A DNA stretch of 64,000 nucleotides from Gammaproteobacteria bacterium (GCA_024640085.1 JAHEFR010000010.1:1-64000); one strand, 5' to 3'; numbered from the stretch's first letter, positions 34,877-44,858 are shown. Translations and numbers: made by a program. The notes: generated from the letters alone by a model not told the origin.

Positions 34877-35302
34877 TCACCTCCCAGCCGAGACCCTGGC
34901 CCGCGAGACCGGCAGGTCGACAACCGCCTCGATGCGGTGGCCGTCGGGATCGACGATGAACGCGGCATAATAGTGCTCACCGTATCCCGGCCTCGGTCCC
35001 GGTTTGCCGTTGTCCCGACCGCCATGGCGTAACGCCGCTTCGTGAAATCGATGCACGGCGTCGCCGGTCGGCGCAGCAAATGCCACGTGGAATCCGCACC
35101 CGGAAACAGGGTCAGCGCCGCCCCCTTGCTTGATCGCAAGCTTGTCGCCGCCGCCCGGCGATCCATACCCGACCGCCTGACCCGGCTCTCCCGGCCGCAG
35201 ATCCTCCCATACGCGGACGTAGCCAAGAGTTCCGAGGGCCGCATCGTAGAAGCGCGCGGATCTCTCGATGTCGGATACGCCGAGGGAGATGTGATGGAGC
35301 AT
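34877..35302 (-). CDS. VOC (glyoxalase/bleomycin resistance) family protein
   Basis: A 141-residue single-domain VOC protein. MLHHISLGVSDIERSARFYDAAL opens the first beta-alpha-beta unit (key residues HHISLGVSD), and the second unit ends FIVDPDGHRIEAVVDLP with the metal-ligand Glu. Such proteins act as lyases, dioxygenases or resistance proteins; the substrate is unknown. The start at 35302 fits the domain boundary, and GGAGA-like sequence lies upstream. Confidence 0.85.
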   Translation of the reverse strand: MLHHISLGVSDIERSARFYDAALGTLGYVRVWEDLRPGEPGQAVGYGSPGGGDKLAIKQGGGADPVSGCGFHVAFAAPTGDAVHRFHEAALRHGGRDNGKPGPRPGYGEHYYAAFIVDPDGHRIEAVVDLPVSRARVSAGR

Positions 35303-35373
35303 GTTCACGGGGTCTCCATGGATCTTCGGGACTTGTGATCGCGAGGCTCGGCCCCGCATCCTCCGGGCCGCCG

Positions 35374-35841
35374 TCATGGCGGGGGTACCTGGTCGAAGGT
35401 TTGCTGCACAATCCGCCGGTCTTCATCGTCCGCGATGGCGCCTAACGCTAGCAGCGCCTTGCTGTGCGAATCCCGATGTATCGCAATATCCCCGGCGACG
35501 CAGGCGGCATGGGCATGGATAGCGTGGGTGAAGGCGATCTCCCAGTCCGGGGTGTCGTGCTCGAGGAAGTAGCTCCGCATTTGCTCCGCATAAGCCGTCG
35601 CGGATTCCGCGAGTCCGAGGAGCGCATGGACCTCGGCCAGCAGCATCATCGCCCGCATCCGGTTTAGCTCGGTGCCGATCGCATTCCAGTGGAGCGCGGA
35701 CGCATGGGCCGCGTCCAGCATCTCCAGGTCCTCTCCGGCGGTCCGTGCCCGCACGGAGAGGTCCCACGCCCTGTTGTTGTATTCCATCGCGAAGTAGCGA
35801 TGCCAGCTCTCGGGATCGTTGGTTTCCGGCATGTCGGGCAT
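35374..35841 (-). CDS. Hypothetical helical protein
   Basis: A 155-residue protein of unrecognised family, wholly helical by composition and TPR-like in places (LAEVHALLGLAESATAYAEQMRSYF). It has many His and Ala residues in HAIHAHAACVAGDIAIHRD. The start is uncertain: ATG codons at 35841 and 35832 and an upstream frame to 35907 are all possible, with no strong ribosome binding site. Confidence 0.6.
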   Translation of the reverse strand: MPDMPETNDPESWHRYFAMEYNNRAWDLSVRARTAGEDLEMLDAAHASALHWNAIGTELNRMRAMMLLAEVHALLGLAESATAYAEQMRSYFLEHDTPDWEIAFTHAIHAHAACVAGDIAIHRDSHSKALLALGAIADDEDRRIVQQTFDQVPPP

Positions 35842-35944
35842 GACGATATTTAATATCACGCCGGGATCCCGAATGCGACCGTACGTCCTGGTCACAGCCG
35901 GCACCACGGTGGGCCGGGTCCTGGGTGAGTGCGCCGACGATTAG

Positions 35945-36103
35945 CAGATCGTGGTCGTCGGGACCGACGCCGAGATTTCCTGGTTCCGTGACATGTCCGT
36001 GTCCGGCTTCGCCACCATCGTGATCAGCCTCGGCATCCTGGGCGAGTACGTGGCCAGGATCTACGATGAGATCAAGCGCCGGTCGGCCTATCTGGTGCAG
36101 TAA
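35945..36103 (+). pseudogene. C-terminal remnant of a GtrB/DPM1-type family 2 glycosyltransferase
   Basis: The plus-strand frame ending with the TAA at 36101-36103 encodes VSGFATIVISLGILGEYVA followed by RIYDEIKRRSAYLVQ. This is the characteristic last membrane helix and tail of polyprenyl-phosphate glycosyltransferases (LGxLGEYxGRIYDExKxRPxYLV). The frame is stopped by a TAG at 35942-35944, and the catalytic GT-A domain is absent, so this is a fragment of about 50 codons. It lies between the hypothetical gene and the MFS-spermidine synthase gene and suggests a past deletion or rearrangement here. Confidence 0.7.
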
Positions 36104-36188
36104 GCCGTCGGCGTCCCTGAGCAACCTGCATCGGGAAGAAAACAGTAAGCGGGCCTGACAGCCCGGCCCGGGAGGCCGGACGGGTCTT

Positions 36189-38897
36189 TCACGGCGTCCC
36201 GGGGATCTGGCGCCCGGGAGTGCCGGCCTGGTCATACAGGGCCCTGGCCCGCTGCATCAGGCGTTCCCTGTCCGAAGGATCGGACTGTATTGAAGCGAAA
36301 TGTGCGTACTGGACGTAGATCCGTGCCCTCAGACTGTCGTTCCACGGCGCGGCCGCGAGAACGCTATCGAACATCCGGAGCAGCTCCGGTAACGGAGCGC
36401 CGGTAAGATATCGCTGGAAGGCTTTCAGGTAACCGAACTCGGCGGCGAATGTCTGGCGGAGCCTGTCGGGGTCCTGTGTCCCCGCGGCGACGGTGGCGAA
36501 GAAGTCGGGGTAGGCCCTGCGCTTTAGCCTGATGATGAACGCCTGGTTGGCGATGACCTTGTCCACCCTCTCAGCGGCATACTCCCAGGGATGGTAGAAC
36601 TCGTACCGGGGGTGATCGAGGGTGTTCAGCGGGGCGTCCGCCACGGCGGCGCGGATGACACGCTCGTCAGCGATGTAATGGGGCAACAGCGCTTCTGCCG
36701 AGGTCAGACCATAGGGCACCAGACTGCGCAGCGCGTCCGTGTTGGTGGAGAACCGGACCCGTATTCTGTCGGCGTCGATCACGACGGGCTCGCGCGAGCC
36801 GACCAGGATCGAATTGAAAGGCCCGAGCCGGTGGGCGGGCAGAAAGTACCAGAGCTGGACGTGGGGAAAACTGTCGCTGAACGTCTTCAGGATCATCCGG
36901 TACTGCCGCGGCGGCAGCGTGGCGGGGACCCACTGGGCAACCAGTCCCCCGGGTGCCAGGTGCTTGAGCAGGAGCTGATAGTAGTCCCGTGAATAGGAGA
37001 ATCCGTTCGATGCGAATTCGTCAGCGGTCTTCTCATCGGCGGATATCACCTGGTATTGACGGTTCGTGGTGCGCAGGAAGTTGCCGATGTCGTCAGCCAC
37101 GATGGTCAGACGGGGGTCGGCGAGGATCGAGTGATTCTCCTCGCGGAAGAACTCAGCGCCCTGGATCACGCCGGGTTCGATTTCGACGACCGTGATCTCG
37201 CGGACACCGGAATGCAGCGCGCTCTCGCCGACGAGCATCCCTGATCCCAAGCCTACCGATAGTTCTTTGGCAGTGTCGTCGGACAGGAGGCGCGGCAGGT
37301 GGGCCAGGAGCAGTTGCTTGAACTCTGTGTTACCGGTCCCGCCGATGACGATCCCGTCGACGCTCATCTCCTTGTCGCCGGTCAACGGGTCGAGAAACAC
37401 CTTGGTCGTTGCCAGCGGCCCTTCGCGGTAGTAGAGCGTCCGGTCCCGGGGCCGCTCGCCCTGGGAGGGGAACTGAAACTGCAACGGGACCTGAGCGACC
37501 AGGAGGACGCACAGGACCGCAAGCGCCGGCAGGACCACTCGCCACGCCGGATGTGCCGGGCGGCGCAGCAGCCTGACCGCCAGAATCGCCAGGCCCAGCG
37601 CCAGGTTCAGGACCGCCATGGCCAGAATGCCTTTCTGGATGCCGAGCCAGGCCAGCAAAATCGCCCCCGGCAGCAGGGCACCGGCGACGTTTCCGGCGGT
37701 GTTGACCGCATAAACCTTGCCCACCGAGGCCCCGGTCTCGCTCAGGCGGCGGACGGCAAGGTGGCCGACGAGGGGGAAGGTGGCGCCGATCAGGGCTGCG
37801 GGCAGGAGCATCACCACGAAGGCGATGCCGAAACTACTCAACACCAACCCCAGCGCCTGGTCCGCGATGCCGTGCAGGGACCGGTTCATGGACATGGGTT
37901 CGTCAATTGCGAACAGCAAGGGCAGGGCCAGAGCCGAGAGACAACCCAGCATGACCTGCACCCAGCCGAAGATGGCGACGCGGTCCGGGCAGCGCGCGAT
38001 GACGAACCTGACCGCGTAACTGCCGAGGGCGATGCCCGTCAGGAACGCGGCCAGCATGGTGGTCAGGGCGTAGGTCGAATTGCCGAGGATGAATACCAGC
38101 GATCGGGTCCAGTAGATTTCGTAGGCGAACGACGTGAACCCGGAGAGCCCGAGGCCGATCAGCAGGAGATTAAGGGTGAGGCGATCCGCCTCCATGGCGC
38201 CGTCTCCGTCGACGGAGACGGCGGCCGGCGGCGCGGCACGGATCGCGGGTGCCGGTTGCGGGGACCGGCGGGCTATCCACCAGGCGACGATGCCAATCAG
38301 CAGGTTGCCCAGCACAGCCCCGTAGACCGGCACATGGATGCCGTATCTGCCGATCAGGACGAAGCCGGTCATAAGCACACCCGTTACCGCACCGAGGGTG
38401 TTTATCGAGTACAGCAACCCGAGCCGGGCTCCGACCTGTTGCCGACTGGTCACGGTGAATCGGCTCAGGACGGGAAGTGTCGCGCCCATCAGGATCGTGG
38501 GTCCCATAACGAGAAGGAAGGCGGACACGAACCGCAGCAGGGTCAGGGCCCCCTGGGAGCCGCCGCCCCAGTGATACAGGGCCAGGTAGGCGGCGTCCAT
38601 GCGGTCCAGGGCCAGGTGGGAAATCAGCGCTGCCAGGCCGATGCCAATCTCCAGCCATGCGTACAGTCGCAACCGGTCCGGCACGCGGTCGGCGAGCCGA
38701 CCCACATACCAGCTTCCTGCCGCCAGTCCAGCCATGAAGGCCGCGAGCACGGTGCCGACGGCCAGGGCGGTGGACCCGAAGATGTGGGTCATCATCCGGG
38801 ACCAGACCACCTGGTAGACGAGCCCCAGCGCGCCGGAGCAGAAAAACAGCGGCAGCACTAGCGCCAGGGACGGGTCTGCGGTCTGTTGCCGGCTCAT
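36189..38897 (-). CDS. Fused MFS-type membrane and spermidine synthase-like protein
   Basis: A 902-residue protein. The N-terminal half (about 10-490) has a dozen or more hydrophobic helices in two similar halves, with LGLVYQVVWSRMMTHIFGST and the related FAYEIYWTRSLVFILGNSTYAL opening each. The C-terminal half (about 500-800) is a spermidine synthase-like Rossmann domain with ELSVGLGSGMLVGESALHS and VVEIEPGVIQGA. The family is common and uncharacterised; aminopropyltransferase activity is not assured, since many members lack key residues. The last 100 residues are helical. Confidence 0.85.
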   Translation of the reverse strand: MSRQQTADPSLALVLPLFFCSGALGLVYQVVWSRMMTHIFGSTALAVGTVLAAFMAGLAAGSWYVGRLADRVPDRLRLYAWLEIGIGLAALISHLALDRMDAAYLALYHWGGGSQGALTLLRFVSAFLLVMGPTILMGATLPVLSRFTVTSRQQVGARLGLLYSINTLGAVTGVLMTGFVLIGRYGIHVPVYGAVLGNLLIGIVAWWIARRSPQPAPAIRAAPPAAVSVDGDGAMEADRLTLNLLLIGLGLSGFTSFAYEIYWTRSLVFILGNSTYALTTMLAAFLTGIALGSYAVRFVIARCPDRVAIFGWVQVMLGCLSALALPLLFAIDEPMSMNRSLHGIADQALGLVLSSFGIAFVVMLLPAALIGATFPLVGHLAVRRLSETGASVGKVYAVNTAGNVAGALLPGAILLAWLGIQKGILAMAVLNLALGLAILAVRLLRRPAHPAWRVVLPALAVLCVLLVAQVPLQFQFPSQGERPRDRTLYYREGPLATTKVFLDPLTGDKEMSVDGIVIGGTGNTEFKQLLLAHLPRLLSDDTAKELSVGLGSGMLVGESALHSGVREITVVEIEPGVIQGAEFFREENHSILADPRLTIVADDIGNFLRTTNRQYQVISADEKTADEFASNGFSYSRDYYQLLLKHLAPGGLVAQWVPATLPPRQYRMILKTFSDSFPHVQLWYFLPAHRLGPFNSILVGSREPVVIDADRIRVRFSTNTDALRSLVPYGLTSAEALLPHYIADERVIRAAVADAPLNTLDHPRYEFYHPWEYAAERVDKVIANQAFIIRLKRRAYPDFFATVAAGTQDPDRLRQTFAAEFGYLKAFQRYLTGAPLPELLRMFDSVLAAAPWNDSLRARIYVQYAHFASIQSDPSDRERLMQRARALYDQAGTPGRQIPGTP

Positions 38898-39039
38898 GGA
38901 GAGATGGTACCGAAATCGGTAGCCGATCCCACTGCAAGACGCGGACGGCGGGTCGAGTCAGCACCCCGGTTCCCGGGAACCCCGGCTCCTGATCGGCGCG
39001 AGCGGTCAGAGCCGACCACGAAGTCCCGGCTTGGGCGGG

Positions 39040-40611
39040 CTACGGGCTCTCCGTCCCTGAACCCTCGAAAGTGTCGCTCAACGCCTTGATCAGTGCCGCG
39101 TCCGCGCTATCTCCCGAGAGTTCCCAGGACATGACACCCCGCAGCCCCATATCCTCCACGTAGTCGGCCTTGACGCTCAGTGAGGTCGCGTCATCGAAGC
39201 TCCAGAACTCGCTGCCGTCGAAGGTCCACGCCGCCGAGCCGTCTATTTCGTGGAAAACCGGGTCGCCACTCCCGGCAAGGACCTCATAGTCTTCGGTACC
39301 CTTTTCATAGGTGCCGCGGGGGATGCCGCGTGCCGGCTGGCACAGGCCGTAGTCGACCGTCGCGACCCCGCGCCATCCATGACCGTAGAAGGGGACTCCA
39401 AGTACGAGTTTGTCGCCGGGGAAGCCGGCCGCCAGATAGTCTCTGACGGCCTTGTCGCCGTAATCGGCGGTGTCCTCGGGATCGCATGCGGAACGATAGA
39501 GCGGGGCGTGGTGATTCGCCGGCCCGGAAGTCTCCCACCCGCCGTGAATGTCGTATGCCATGATGTTGGCCCAGTCCAGCGACCCATGGATCCGGTCGAG
39601 TTCCAGTGCCTGATAGTAATATTGTCCCGCCGGCGCCGCGATGGAGAGCAGGTACTGCGGCCGGTGCCCCGTCGAGCTCTCGATGTCGGTCTCCAACTCG
39701 TCCAACGCCGCGCGGAATTCCTCCAGCAGTGCCGTGAAGTTCTGAGGGTCATCCTCACTGTAATCACACGTGGCACCGCAACGCCCCGGATATTCCCAAT
39801 CGATGTCGATGCCGTCGAAGACACCGCTGGCGTCCACGCCGTCGGCCACGTTTCCACGCATGAACATATCGACACAGGAACCGATAAAGGCAGCGCGGCT
39901 TTCCGATGTGGCGGCCATCCCGGAGAAGCGGTAGGACTCGGACCAACCGCCGATGCTGATCATCACGCGCAGCCTCGGGTACATGGTCTTGAGCTTCCGC
40001 AGCTGGTTGAAATTACCTTTGAGCGCCTGGGAAGACGCATCGGCGACTCCATCGACCGTCTCGCTGGCGTCGAAGGCCTTGTTGTAGTCGGCGAAGCTGT
40101 CGAGGATGGTGCAACGGAGGTTTTCGTCGATACCGGCGAAGGCGTAGTTGATGACATCGAGCCGTTCTGCCGCCCCGCTTGCGACGATGTCCCCCGGGTA
40201 ATAGGCGCGCCGGTAGACGCTCCAGCTGGTGTAATAGCTGATCAGCATGCCGTGGGTTGGCAGCGCCGGCCGTTCGGCGCCGTTGCCACCCCCGCCCCCG
40301 CCCGGATCGCCACCGTGTCCTTCCGCGACGAACACGGCCGTGATCTGCTGGTCGTCGGAGATTCGCAGGATCGTCGGATTGTCGTCACCCGACAGGTCAC
40401 CTTCCCAGTGGTCGAAGACGCTGCCCTCGCCGGCGGCGGCGGTCACATTGACGATGTTGTTGCGCTTGTAGGGCCCCGAAGGATCCAGGGTCACGGTTCC
40501 GTCACCCACCGTCGTGACATCGATCGTGAATGTCGGTGGACCGGCGTTCACAGATTGCGCAAGCGCCAGCATCAGCGATAGCAGGGCAATCCGGGTGGTG
40601 AGTGTCATCAT
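39040..40611 (-). CDS. Secreted GH18 chitinase with N-terminal InlB-like repeat domain
   Basis: A 523-residue exported enzyme. Signal peptide to about residue 23 (ALAQSVNA). Residues 27-96 form a beta domain of the InlB B-repeat type (DVTTVGDGTVTLDPSG ... FDHWEGDLSG). A Gly-rich linker follows (100-110), then a GH18 barrel (120-515). The catalytic motif DGIDIDWEYP sits at 266-275, with E273 as the acid, and SIGGWSESYRFS supplies the second conserved region. It should cleave chitin or chitooligosaccharides outside the cell. ATG 40611 has GAGGAGG upstream. Confidence 0.93.
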   Translation of the reverse strand: MMTLTTRIALLSLMLALAQSVNAGPPTFTIDVTTVGDGTVTLDPSGPYKRNNIVNVTAAAGEGSVFDHWEGDLSGDDNPTILRISDDQQITAVFVAEGHGGDPGGGGGGNGAERPALPTHGMLISYYTSWSVYRRAYYPGDIVASGAAERLDVINYAFAGIDENLRCTILDSFADYNKAFDASETVDGVADASSQALKGNFNQLRKLKTMYPRLRVMISIGGWSESYRFSGMAATSESRAAFIGSCVDMFMRGNVADGVDASGVFDGIDIDWEYPGRCGATCDYSEDDPQNFTALLEEFRAALDELETDIESSTGHRPQYLLSIAAPAGQYYYQALELDRIHGSLDWANIMAYDIHGGWETSGPANHHAPLYRSACDPEDTADYGDKAVRDYLAAGFPGDKLVLGVPFYGHGWRGVATVDYGLCQPARGIPRGTYEKGTEDYEVLAGSGDPVFHEIDGSAAWTFDGSEFWSFDDATSLSVKADYVEDMGLRGVMSWELSGDSADAALIKALSDTFEGSGTESP

Positions 40612-40853
40612 TTCCCGCCCCCTCCTCGTTGTCGTATCCGGGCAATGCAAGTCTAGAAAGGTCTGCCCCGTTTGCCACGCGCACCGTCGGCTGATGGGGG
40701 ATGTCCGTCTTTACACCAGGTGACTTGATGTATAAAAAATATTGTAAAGTTAATTACTTATACCTGTGATTTAATTTAACTTATTATATACACGTCTTAG
40801 GGCGGCGCTGTCTTCCAGCACCTCCAACTTCGGGCAGCCTGACGGGGCCCGGC
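40612..40853. other. AT-rich spacer upstream of the chitinase gene
   Basis: The stretch 40727-40795 is strikingly AT-rich for this genome and lies 120-190 bases before the chitinase start. It may hold an UP element or promoter for the chitinase gene, or serve as the end of the prsW unit. No hairpin with a T-tract is clear. Confidence 0.4.
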
Positions 40854-41867
40854 CTACTGTTCGCCAAGCATGTAGAGCTGCCACATGTCGCGCGAACTCA
40901 TGCGCAGGAACGGCTTGACCGCACGGTGGCCCGTGCGACCGATGCTTTGTTCCAGGTAGCGAAGCTCTTCCAGCATGGCCTTGACCTCTTCATCGGGCTC
41001 GACCTCGAAGCCGCTCTCCCTGAGCATCAGCATGCCGGTCGAGCGCATCGACAACTCGGTGTGGAGGCGCAGGTAGCACATCATGTCGAACAGCACTTCA
41101 GGCTTGAAGTGATCGCGGATGGATTCCAGGTAGCGGCCGACCTTCGAGTCGGAGAAATCGCCCGAGTTGATCAGTTCCAGCAGTTCGGTGTCGGCGTCGA
41201 AGTCGATGGCAAGCCATTTCCTGAGGGACGCCTCGCTGTGCTGGAAGACAAAGAGCAGCAAAGGGGGCAGCAGGATCAGGATGCCAAGAGTCGAGAGCAC
41301 CGGCGCGAAGAGGAAGTGGTTGAACGCCGAATGCACTGCCGAGGCGACGACGAAGCCCGGCAGGAGCACGGCGATACCCGTAGACTGCTTCTCCTCGGCT
41401 AGCGTGTGGGCCACGATGCCGAAGATAGCGGTGGCGCCGCCGTGCATGATGGCGGTGCCGAACCCTCGCACCACCCAAACGGCGATGTGCGATTCCCGCA
41501 TCACGCCCAGATAGTAAAGGTTCTCGATCATCGCAAAGCCTGTACCGGCGGCGAATCCGAATATGGCCGCGTCCACCGGGAACCCGATCCTGTTCTTCCG
41601 GATAAGGTAGACCAGGATGACGCCCTTCAACGCCTCCTCGATCAGTGGCGACACGTAGCGCGAATAACTGGTGACGGGCATGCCTGTCAGGCCCAGGGCC
41701 AGATCGTTCGCGAAGTAACTGGCCGCGGCGGACAGCCCCCCCGCCGCGATCGCGATCAGGACCGCGCGGAGACGGACCAGCTTGTAGCTGTCGAGATAGA
41801 CGAGCACGCCCAGGAATACCAGGACAGGGAGCAGACCGACCGAGCCCCTGAGCAGCAGCTCAACCAT
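40854..41867 (-). CDS. PrsW-family intramembrane protease
   Basis: A 337-residue polytopic membrane protein. PrsW motifs are present: EE at residues 77-78 in LIEEALKG, MIEN with E115, H142 in MHGGAT, and H179/H184 in VHSAFNH. About seven helices cover residues 5-215, then a soluble C-terminal tail (215-337) that is longer than in Bacillus PrsW. In Bacillus, PrsW makes the first cut in the anti-sigma factor RsiW. Here the gene is the last of nine co-directional genes that include an ECF sigma/anti-sigma pair, so the anti-sigma factor is a candidate substrate. It starts 36 bases after the preceding gene. Confidence 0.85.
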   Translation of the reverse strand: MVELLLRGSVGLLPVLVFLGVLVYLDSYKLVRLRAVLIAIAAGGLSAAASYFANDLALGLTGMPVTSYSRYVSPLIEEALKGVILVYLIRKNRIGFPVDAAIFGFAAGTGFAMIENLYYLGVMRESHIAVWVVRGFGTAIMHGGATAIFGIVAHTLAEEKQSTGIAVLLPGFVVASAVHSAFNHFLFAPVLSTLGILILLPPLLLFVFQHSEASLRKWLAIDFDADTELLELINSGDFSDSKVGRYLESIRDHFKPEVLFDMMCYLRLHTELSMRSTGMLMLRESGFEVEPDEEVKAMLEELRYLEQSIGRTGHRAVKPFLRMSSRDMWQLYMLGEQ

Positions 41868-41903
41868 GCTGGTGGTTCGTTGGCGGGGCGATCGTTGCGG
41901 GCC

Positions 41904-44858
41904 TCAGAGGATCTTGAGCGAGGCCATGAACTCGTCCCGCTCATAGCTGCTGGAGTCGAACCCTGCTGCATAGCCGACGGAGAACGTCATGTCCATGCGG
42001 GAGAGGATCGTGAAGCGAAAATCGACCTGGGTGCCGAGGCTGTAATAGGTGTCGCTCTCGTCGTCCGGGTTAGTCACCAGCGCTGCGGCGAAGATGGCCG
42101 GGCGCGCCCAGGAAAAGAAGAAATTGGGAGTGCCCGCGCGTTCGAAGCGCAGCGGCGGCAGATTCCACTCCAGCATGGAGCGGGCGAAGGTACGGCCATT
42201 CAGGTCGTCGATGCCGAATCCAGGCAACGAGAAGGGATCCCGGTAGCGTTGCACGGCCTGATGATCCACGTAGTTGTTGCCGTATCCACCGAAGTAGTAA
42301 TTCGAGAATTCCTCGTCCTTGTCGCCTACGGCGAAACCGCCGGCACTACGCAACCAGATCGACGAATGGTGCAGGGGCAGCGCCCACCCGTAATCGAACT
42401 TGCCGTAGCTGTATGGAGTGATGGATTCATTGGCATAATTGCTGCCGGCGATGGCTGACCACTTGTATCCCTTCTCGTCATCCACCGCGCCGAGGGACTT
42501 GCGGACAGAGCTGAAGTCCAGCCGGGCGCTGGCATTGGCGAAACTGTCGAAAGTGGTGTCGACATCCTGGGCATAGGGCAATTCGTCAAAATCGGCGAAA
42601 TAGCCACCTTTGACGGTCAGGTCCATCTTGCGCGGGTCATCAGAGATTATCGGACGCTTATAGGTGAGTTCGCCCGAGTAGCCTTTTCTGCTGACCTTCG
42701 TGGGCCCGAATATGTCGTAGAAATCCGCGTAGTTGTATTTCAGCTCGGTGGTCCAGGATCCGGGCAGAAGCTGGTCCAGCCGCTGGTACTGCTGCTTGAT
42801 GTAGAAGTGTGCTTGCTCGCTTGGCTGCTGGTTCGGCGTGACCGAGCCGGTCACGGTGATCCGGTTGAAGCCGATGTTGTCGCTGAACTTGGCATTCAGG
42901 CCGGCACCGATGGAACTTTTGTAACCCTCGACGACGGGGTAGATCGATTCGAGGCTCATGTTCTGCCAGGGCTTGTAGTCGCGGTCGGCGACGATCAGGG
43001 CGTCCAGGTCGACGTCCCCCGGCGAACCGACTTTCCATTCGCGGACGGCTGGGTATTTGTCGGCGATCAGGGTACCCAGGAATGTGGTCGAGCTGACATC
43101 CTCGATCGGCGCCCCTTCGATGCGGGTGGGAACGAAACCCTGCCCGGTGTAACGGAACACGATCAGCGAGCCGTCCGCCAAGGGCACCGGGCGGAACAAG
43201 CCTACCTCGGCATTGCTGAGCGCCTCGATCTCACCCGTGTCGATCTGGTAGCGGAAAATATTCGACACCCCCGTGTAGTAGGAGCTACCGATCAGGTACC
43301 TGCCGTCGGTGGAGAATACGAACCCCTCGGGCATGGCCTGGCCGAAGTCGAACGATTTGTACGGGGTCACGTCATCGGCCAGCAGGGACTCGATCCTGTA
43401 GATGCGGCAGGATTGCTGGCCGTTGATCTCGCCGAAAGAGGTGGAGAGCAGCGTGCCGTCCGGCGAAATGTCCATGTCATAAAGGACCTGGCCATAGGGG
43501 AAGCTGTGGATCTGTTTCCAATCCGTGTACGGGTAGGGAATGTGGACGAGGGTAACGATGCCATTCAGGTGCCGCACTCCCCATAACGACCGGTCGGCGG
43601 GGTTGAATACGAGTTCGCCGATCCGGGCGTCTTTGAGCAGTGTATGGGTCTCTCCCGTCTGGACGTCCAGGGAGACCAGATCCCGGTAGTTGTAGTTATC
43701 CGTCGTGTAAAAGAGGGTCTTCTCCCTCGGATCGAAGGCGAGAGACGTCACCTTGTAGAGCATCGGGCCCTTGATGTCCTCGAGACGCCTCACTGAGCCG
43801 TCCTCGGTCGAAATGGCGGCGATGTGGGCCACGATCCCCGGATAGCGGATGCCCGCGTAGAGGTCGCCCGTGTCCGGGTCCAGGTAAGCCCGGGAAACGG
43901 ATCCCAGCGCCCTGGCGGTGACGTCCTGATTTGGCGTCACAGGGAACTGCCTGATCGCTGCCAGGTTCTTGTCCTGGAACTCGTGTTCCCAGGCGATCCA
44001 TTCCTGCCAGGCCTGGTCAAGTTCCTTGCCGTAGACCTGCTTGAACTGTCTGGAGTACATGCGCTCGCTGCCCTTCAGCCGCTGTACCCATTCGATTACC
44101 TTCTCCGGCGACTCCGTGTAGGCCATGTAACTCATGAACCGGGTGCCGTAAAGGTAGGCGTTGGCGCCGACCTGGAAATCGACTTTGATCCCTTCGGCCA
44201 CCAGGCCCAGGGGATCGTAGAAATGGGCGTCGTCCCTGACCATGCCCCGGAAGACCATCTCGTCATATCCGCCCTGCGCCCGGCCGAGGCCGCCGGCCAT
44301 CCAGGTTTCCACGAACACCGCGATGCCCTCCAGGTACCAGCGCGGACTCGTCTTCCGGGGTGTCGTCAGATACTGGTAGAGGATGGTCTCCGGATGATCG
44401 GGGACCGCGAGGACCTTGCCGCCGAACAGTTTCCTGTAAAACAGGTCGGGTGGTGCTGCCTGGTCCGTGGTGACGACGTGGACCATCTCGTGGTTCATGA
44501 TGGTAAACAGGCGCTCCGCCGGTGCCGAGGTCTCGAAGGTAAACGGCAGTGGCGCGATATCTACGAACAGGCTGTTGCGGGGCAGGGAGTTGGCGGCCGC
44601 GTTCCCGTAATCGGTGAAATCAGTCAGGAGGACCGTGGGCCGCTCGTACGGCGTGTAGTCGAAGATCTCCTTCTGCTTCCGGAACGAGTTCTCGAAACTC
44701 CTGGCCGCGTGAGGCACGATGTAGGTCTGCACCGGATCGAAGTAGATCAGCTGCATGTCCTCGGTTTCGAGCGACTTGAGTTCCGCGTGGCCTTGTGCGG
44801 CAACCACAGACGTCAGGATCAAGCTGGCGACAGCCCGCCACAGGATTGTTGAGCGCAT
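41904..44858 (-). CDS. Outer-membrane protein: zinc peptidase, beta-propeller and beta-barrel fusion
   Basis: A 984-residue protein. The signal peptide ends near residue 25. A peptidase MA-like domain carries HEMVH at 123-127 and a downstream WYLEG glutamate at 177. About 280-620 is a TolB/WD40-like beta-propeller (repeated LYAGIRYPG, LFYTTDNYNY, YLIGSSYYTG strands). About 650-984 is a beta-barrel of BamA/surface-antigen type, rich in aromatic strands and ending at a short MASLKIL strand. The enzyme would face the periplasm and the barrel sits in the outer membrane; the function is not known. It follows the nonapeptide-repeat gene after a hairpin. Confidence 0.8.
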   Translation of the reverse strand: MRSTILWRAVASLILTSVVAAQGHAELKSLETEDMQLIYFDPVQTYIVPHAARSFENSFRKQKEIFDYTPYERPTVLLTDFTDYGNAAANSLPRNSLFVDIAPLPFTFETSAPAERLFTIMNHEMVHVVTTDQAAPPDLFYRKLFGGKVLAVPDHPETILYQYLTTPRKTSPRWYLEGIAVFVETWMAGGLGRAQGGYDEMVFRGMVRDDAHFYDPLGLVAEGIKVDFQVGANAYLYGTRFMSYMAYTESPEKVIEWVQRLKGSERMYSRQFKQVYGKELDQAWQEWIAWEHEFQDKNLAAIRQFPVTPNQDVTARALGSVSRAYLDPDTGDLYAGIRYPGIVAHIAAISTEDGSVRRLEDIKGPMLYKVTSLAFDPREKTLFYTTDNYNYRDLVSLDVQTGETHTLLKDARIGELVFNPADRSLWGVRHLNGIVTLVHIPYPYTDWKQIHSFPYGQVLYDMDISPDGTLLSTSFGEINGQQSCRIYRIESLLADDVTPYKSFDFGQAMPEGFVFSTDGRYLIGSSYYTGVSNIFRYQIDTGEIEALSNAEVGLFRPVPLADGSLIVFRYTGQGFVPTRIEGAPIEDVSSTTFLGTLIADKYPAVREWKVGSPGDVDLDALIVADRDYKPWQNMSLESIYPVVEGYKSSIGAGLNAKFSDNIGFNRITVTGSVTPNQQPSEQAHFYIKQQYQRLDQLLPGSWTTELKYNYADFYDIFGPTKVSRKGYSGELTYKRPIISDDPRKMDLTVKGGYFADFDELPYAQDVDTTFDSFANASARLDFSSVRKSLGAVDDEKGYKWSAIAGSNYANESITPYSYGKFDYGWALPLHHSSIWLRSAGGFAVGDKDEEFSNYYFGGYGNNYVDHQAVQRYRDPFSLPGFGIDDLNGRTFARSMLEWNLPPLRFERAGTPNFFFSWARPAIFAAALVTNPDDESDTYYSLGTQVDFRFTILSRMDMTFSVGYAAGFDSSSYERDEFMASLKIL

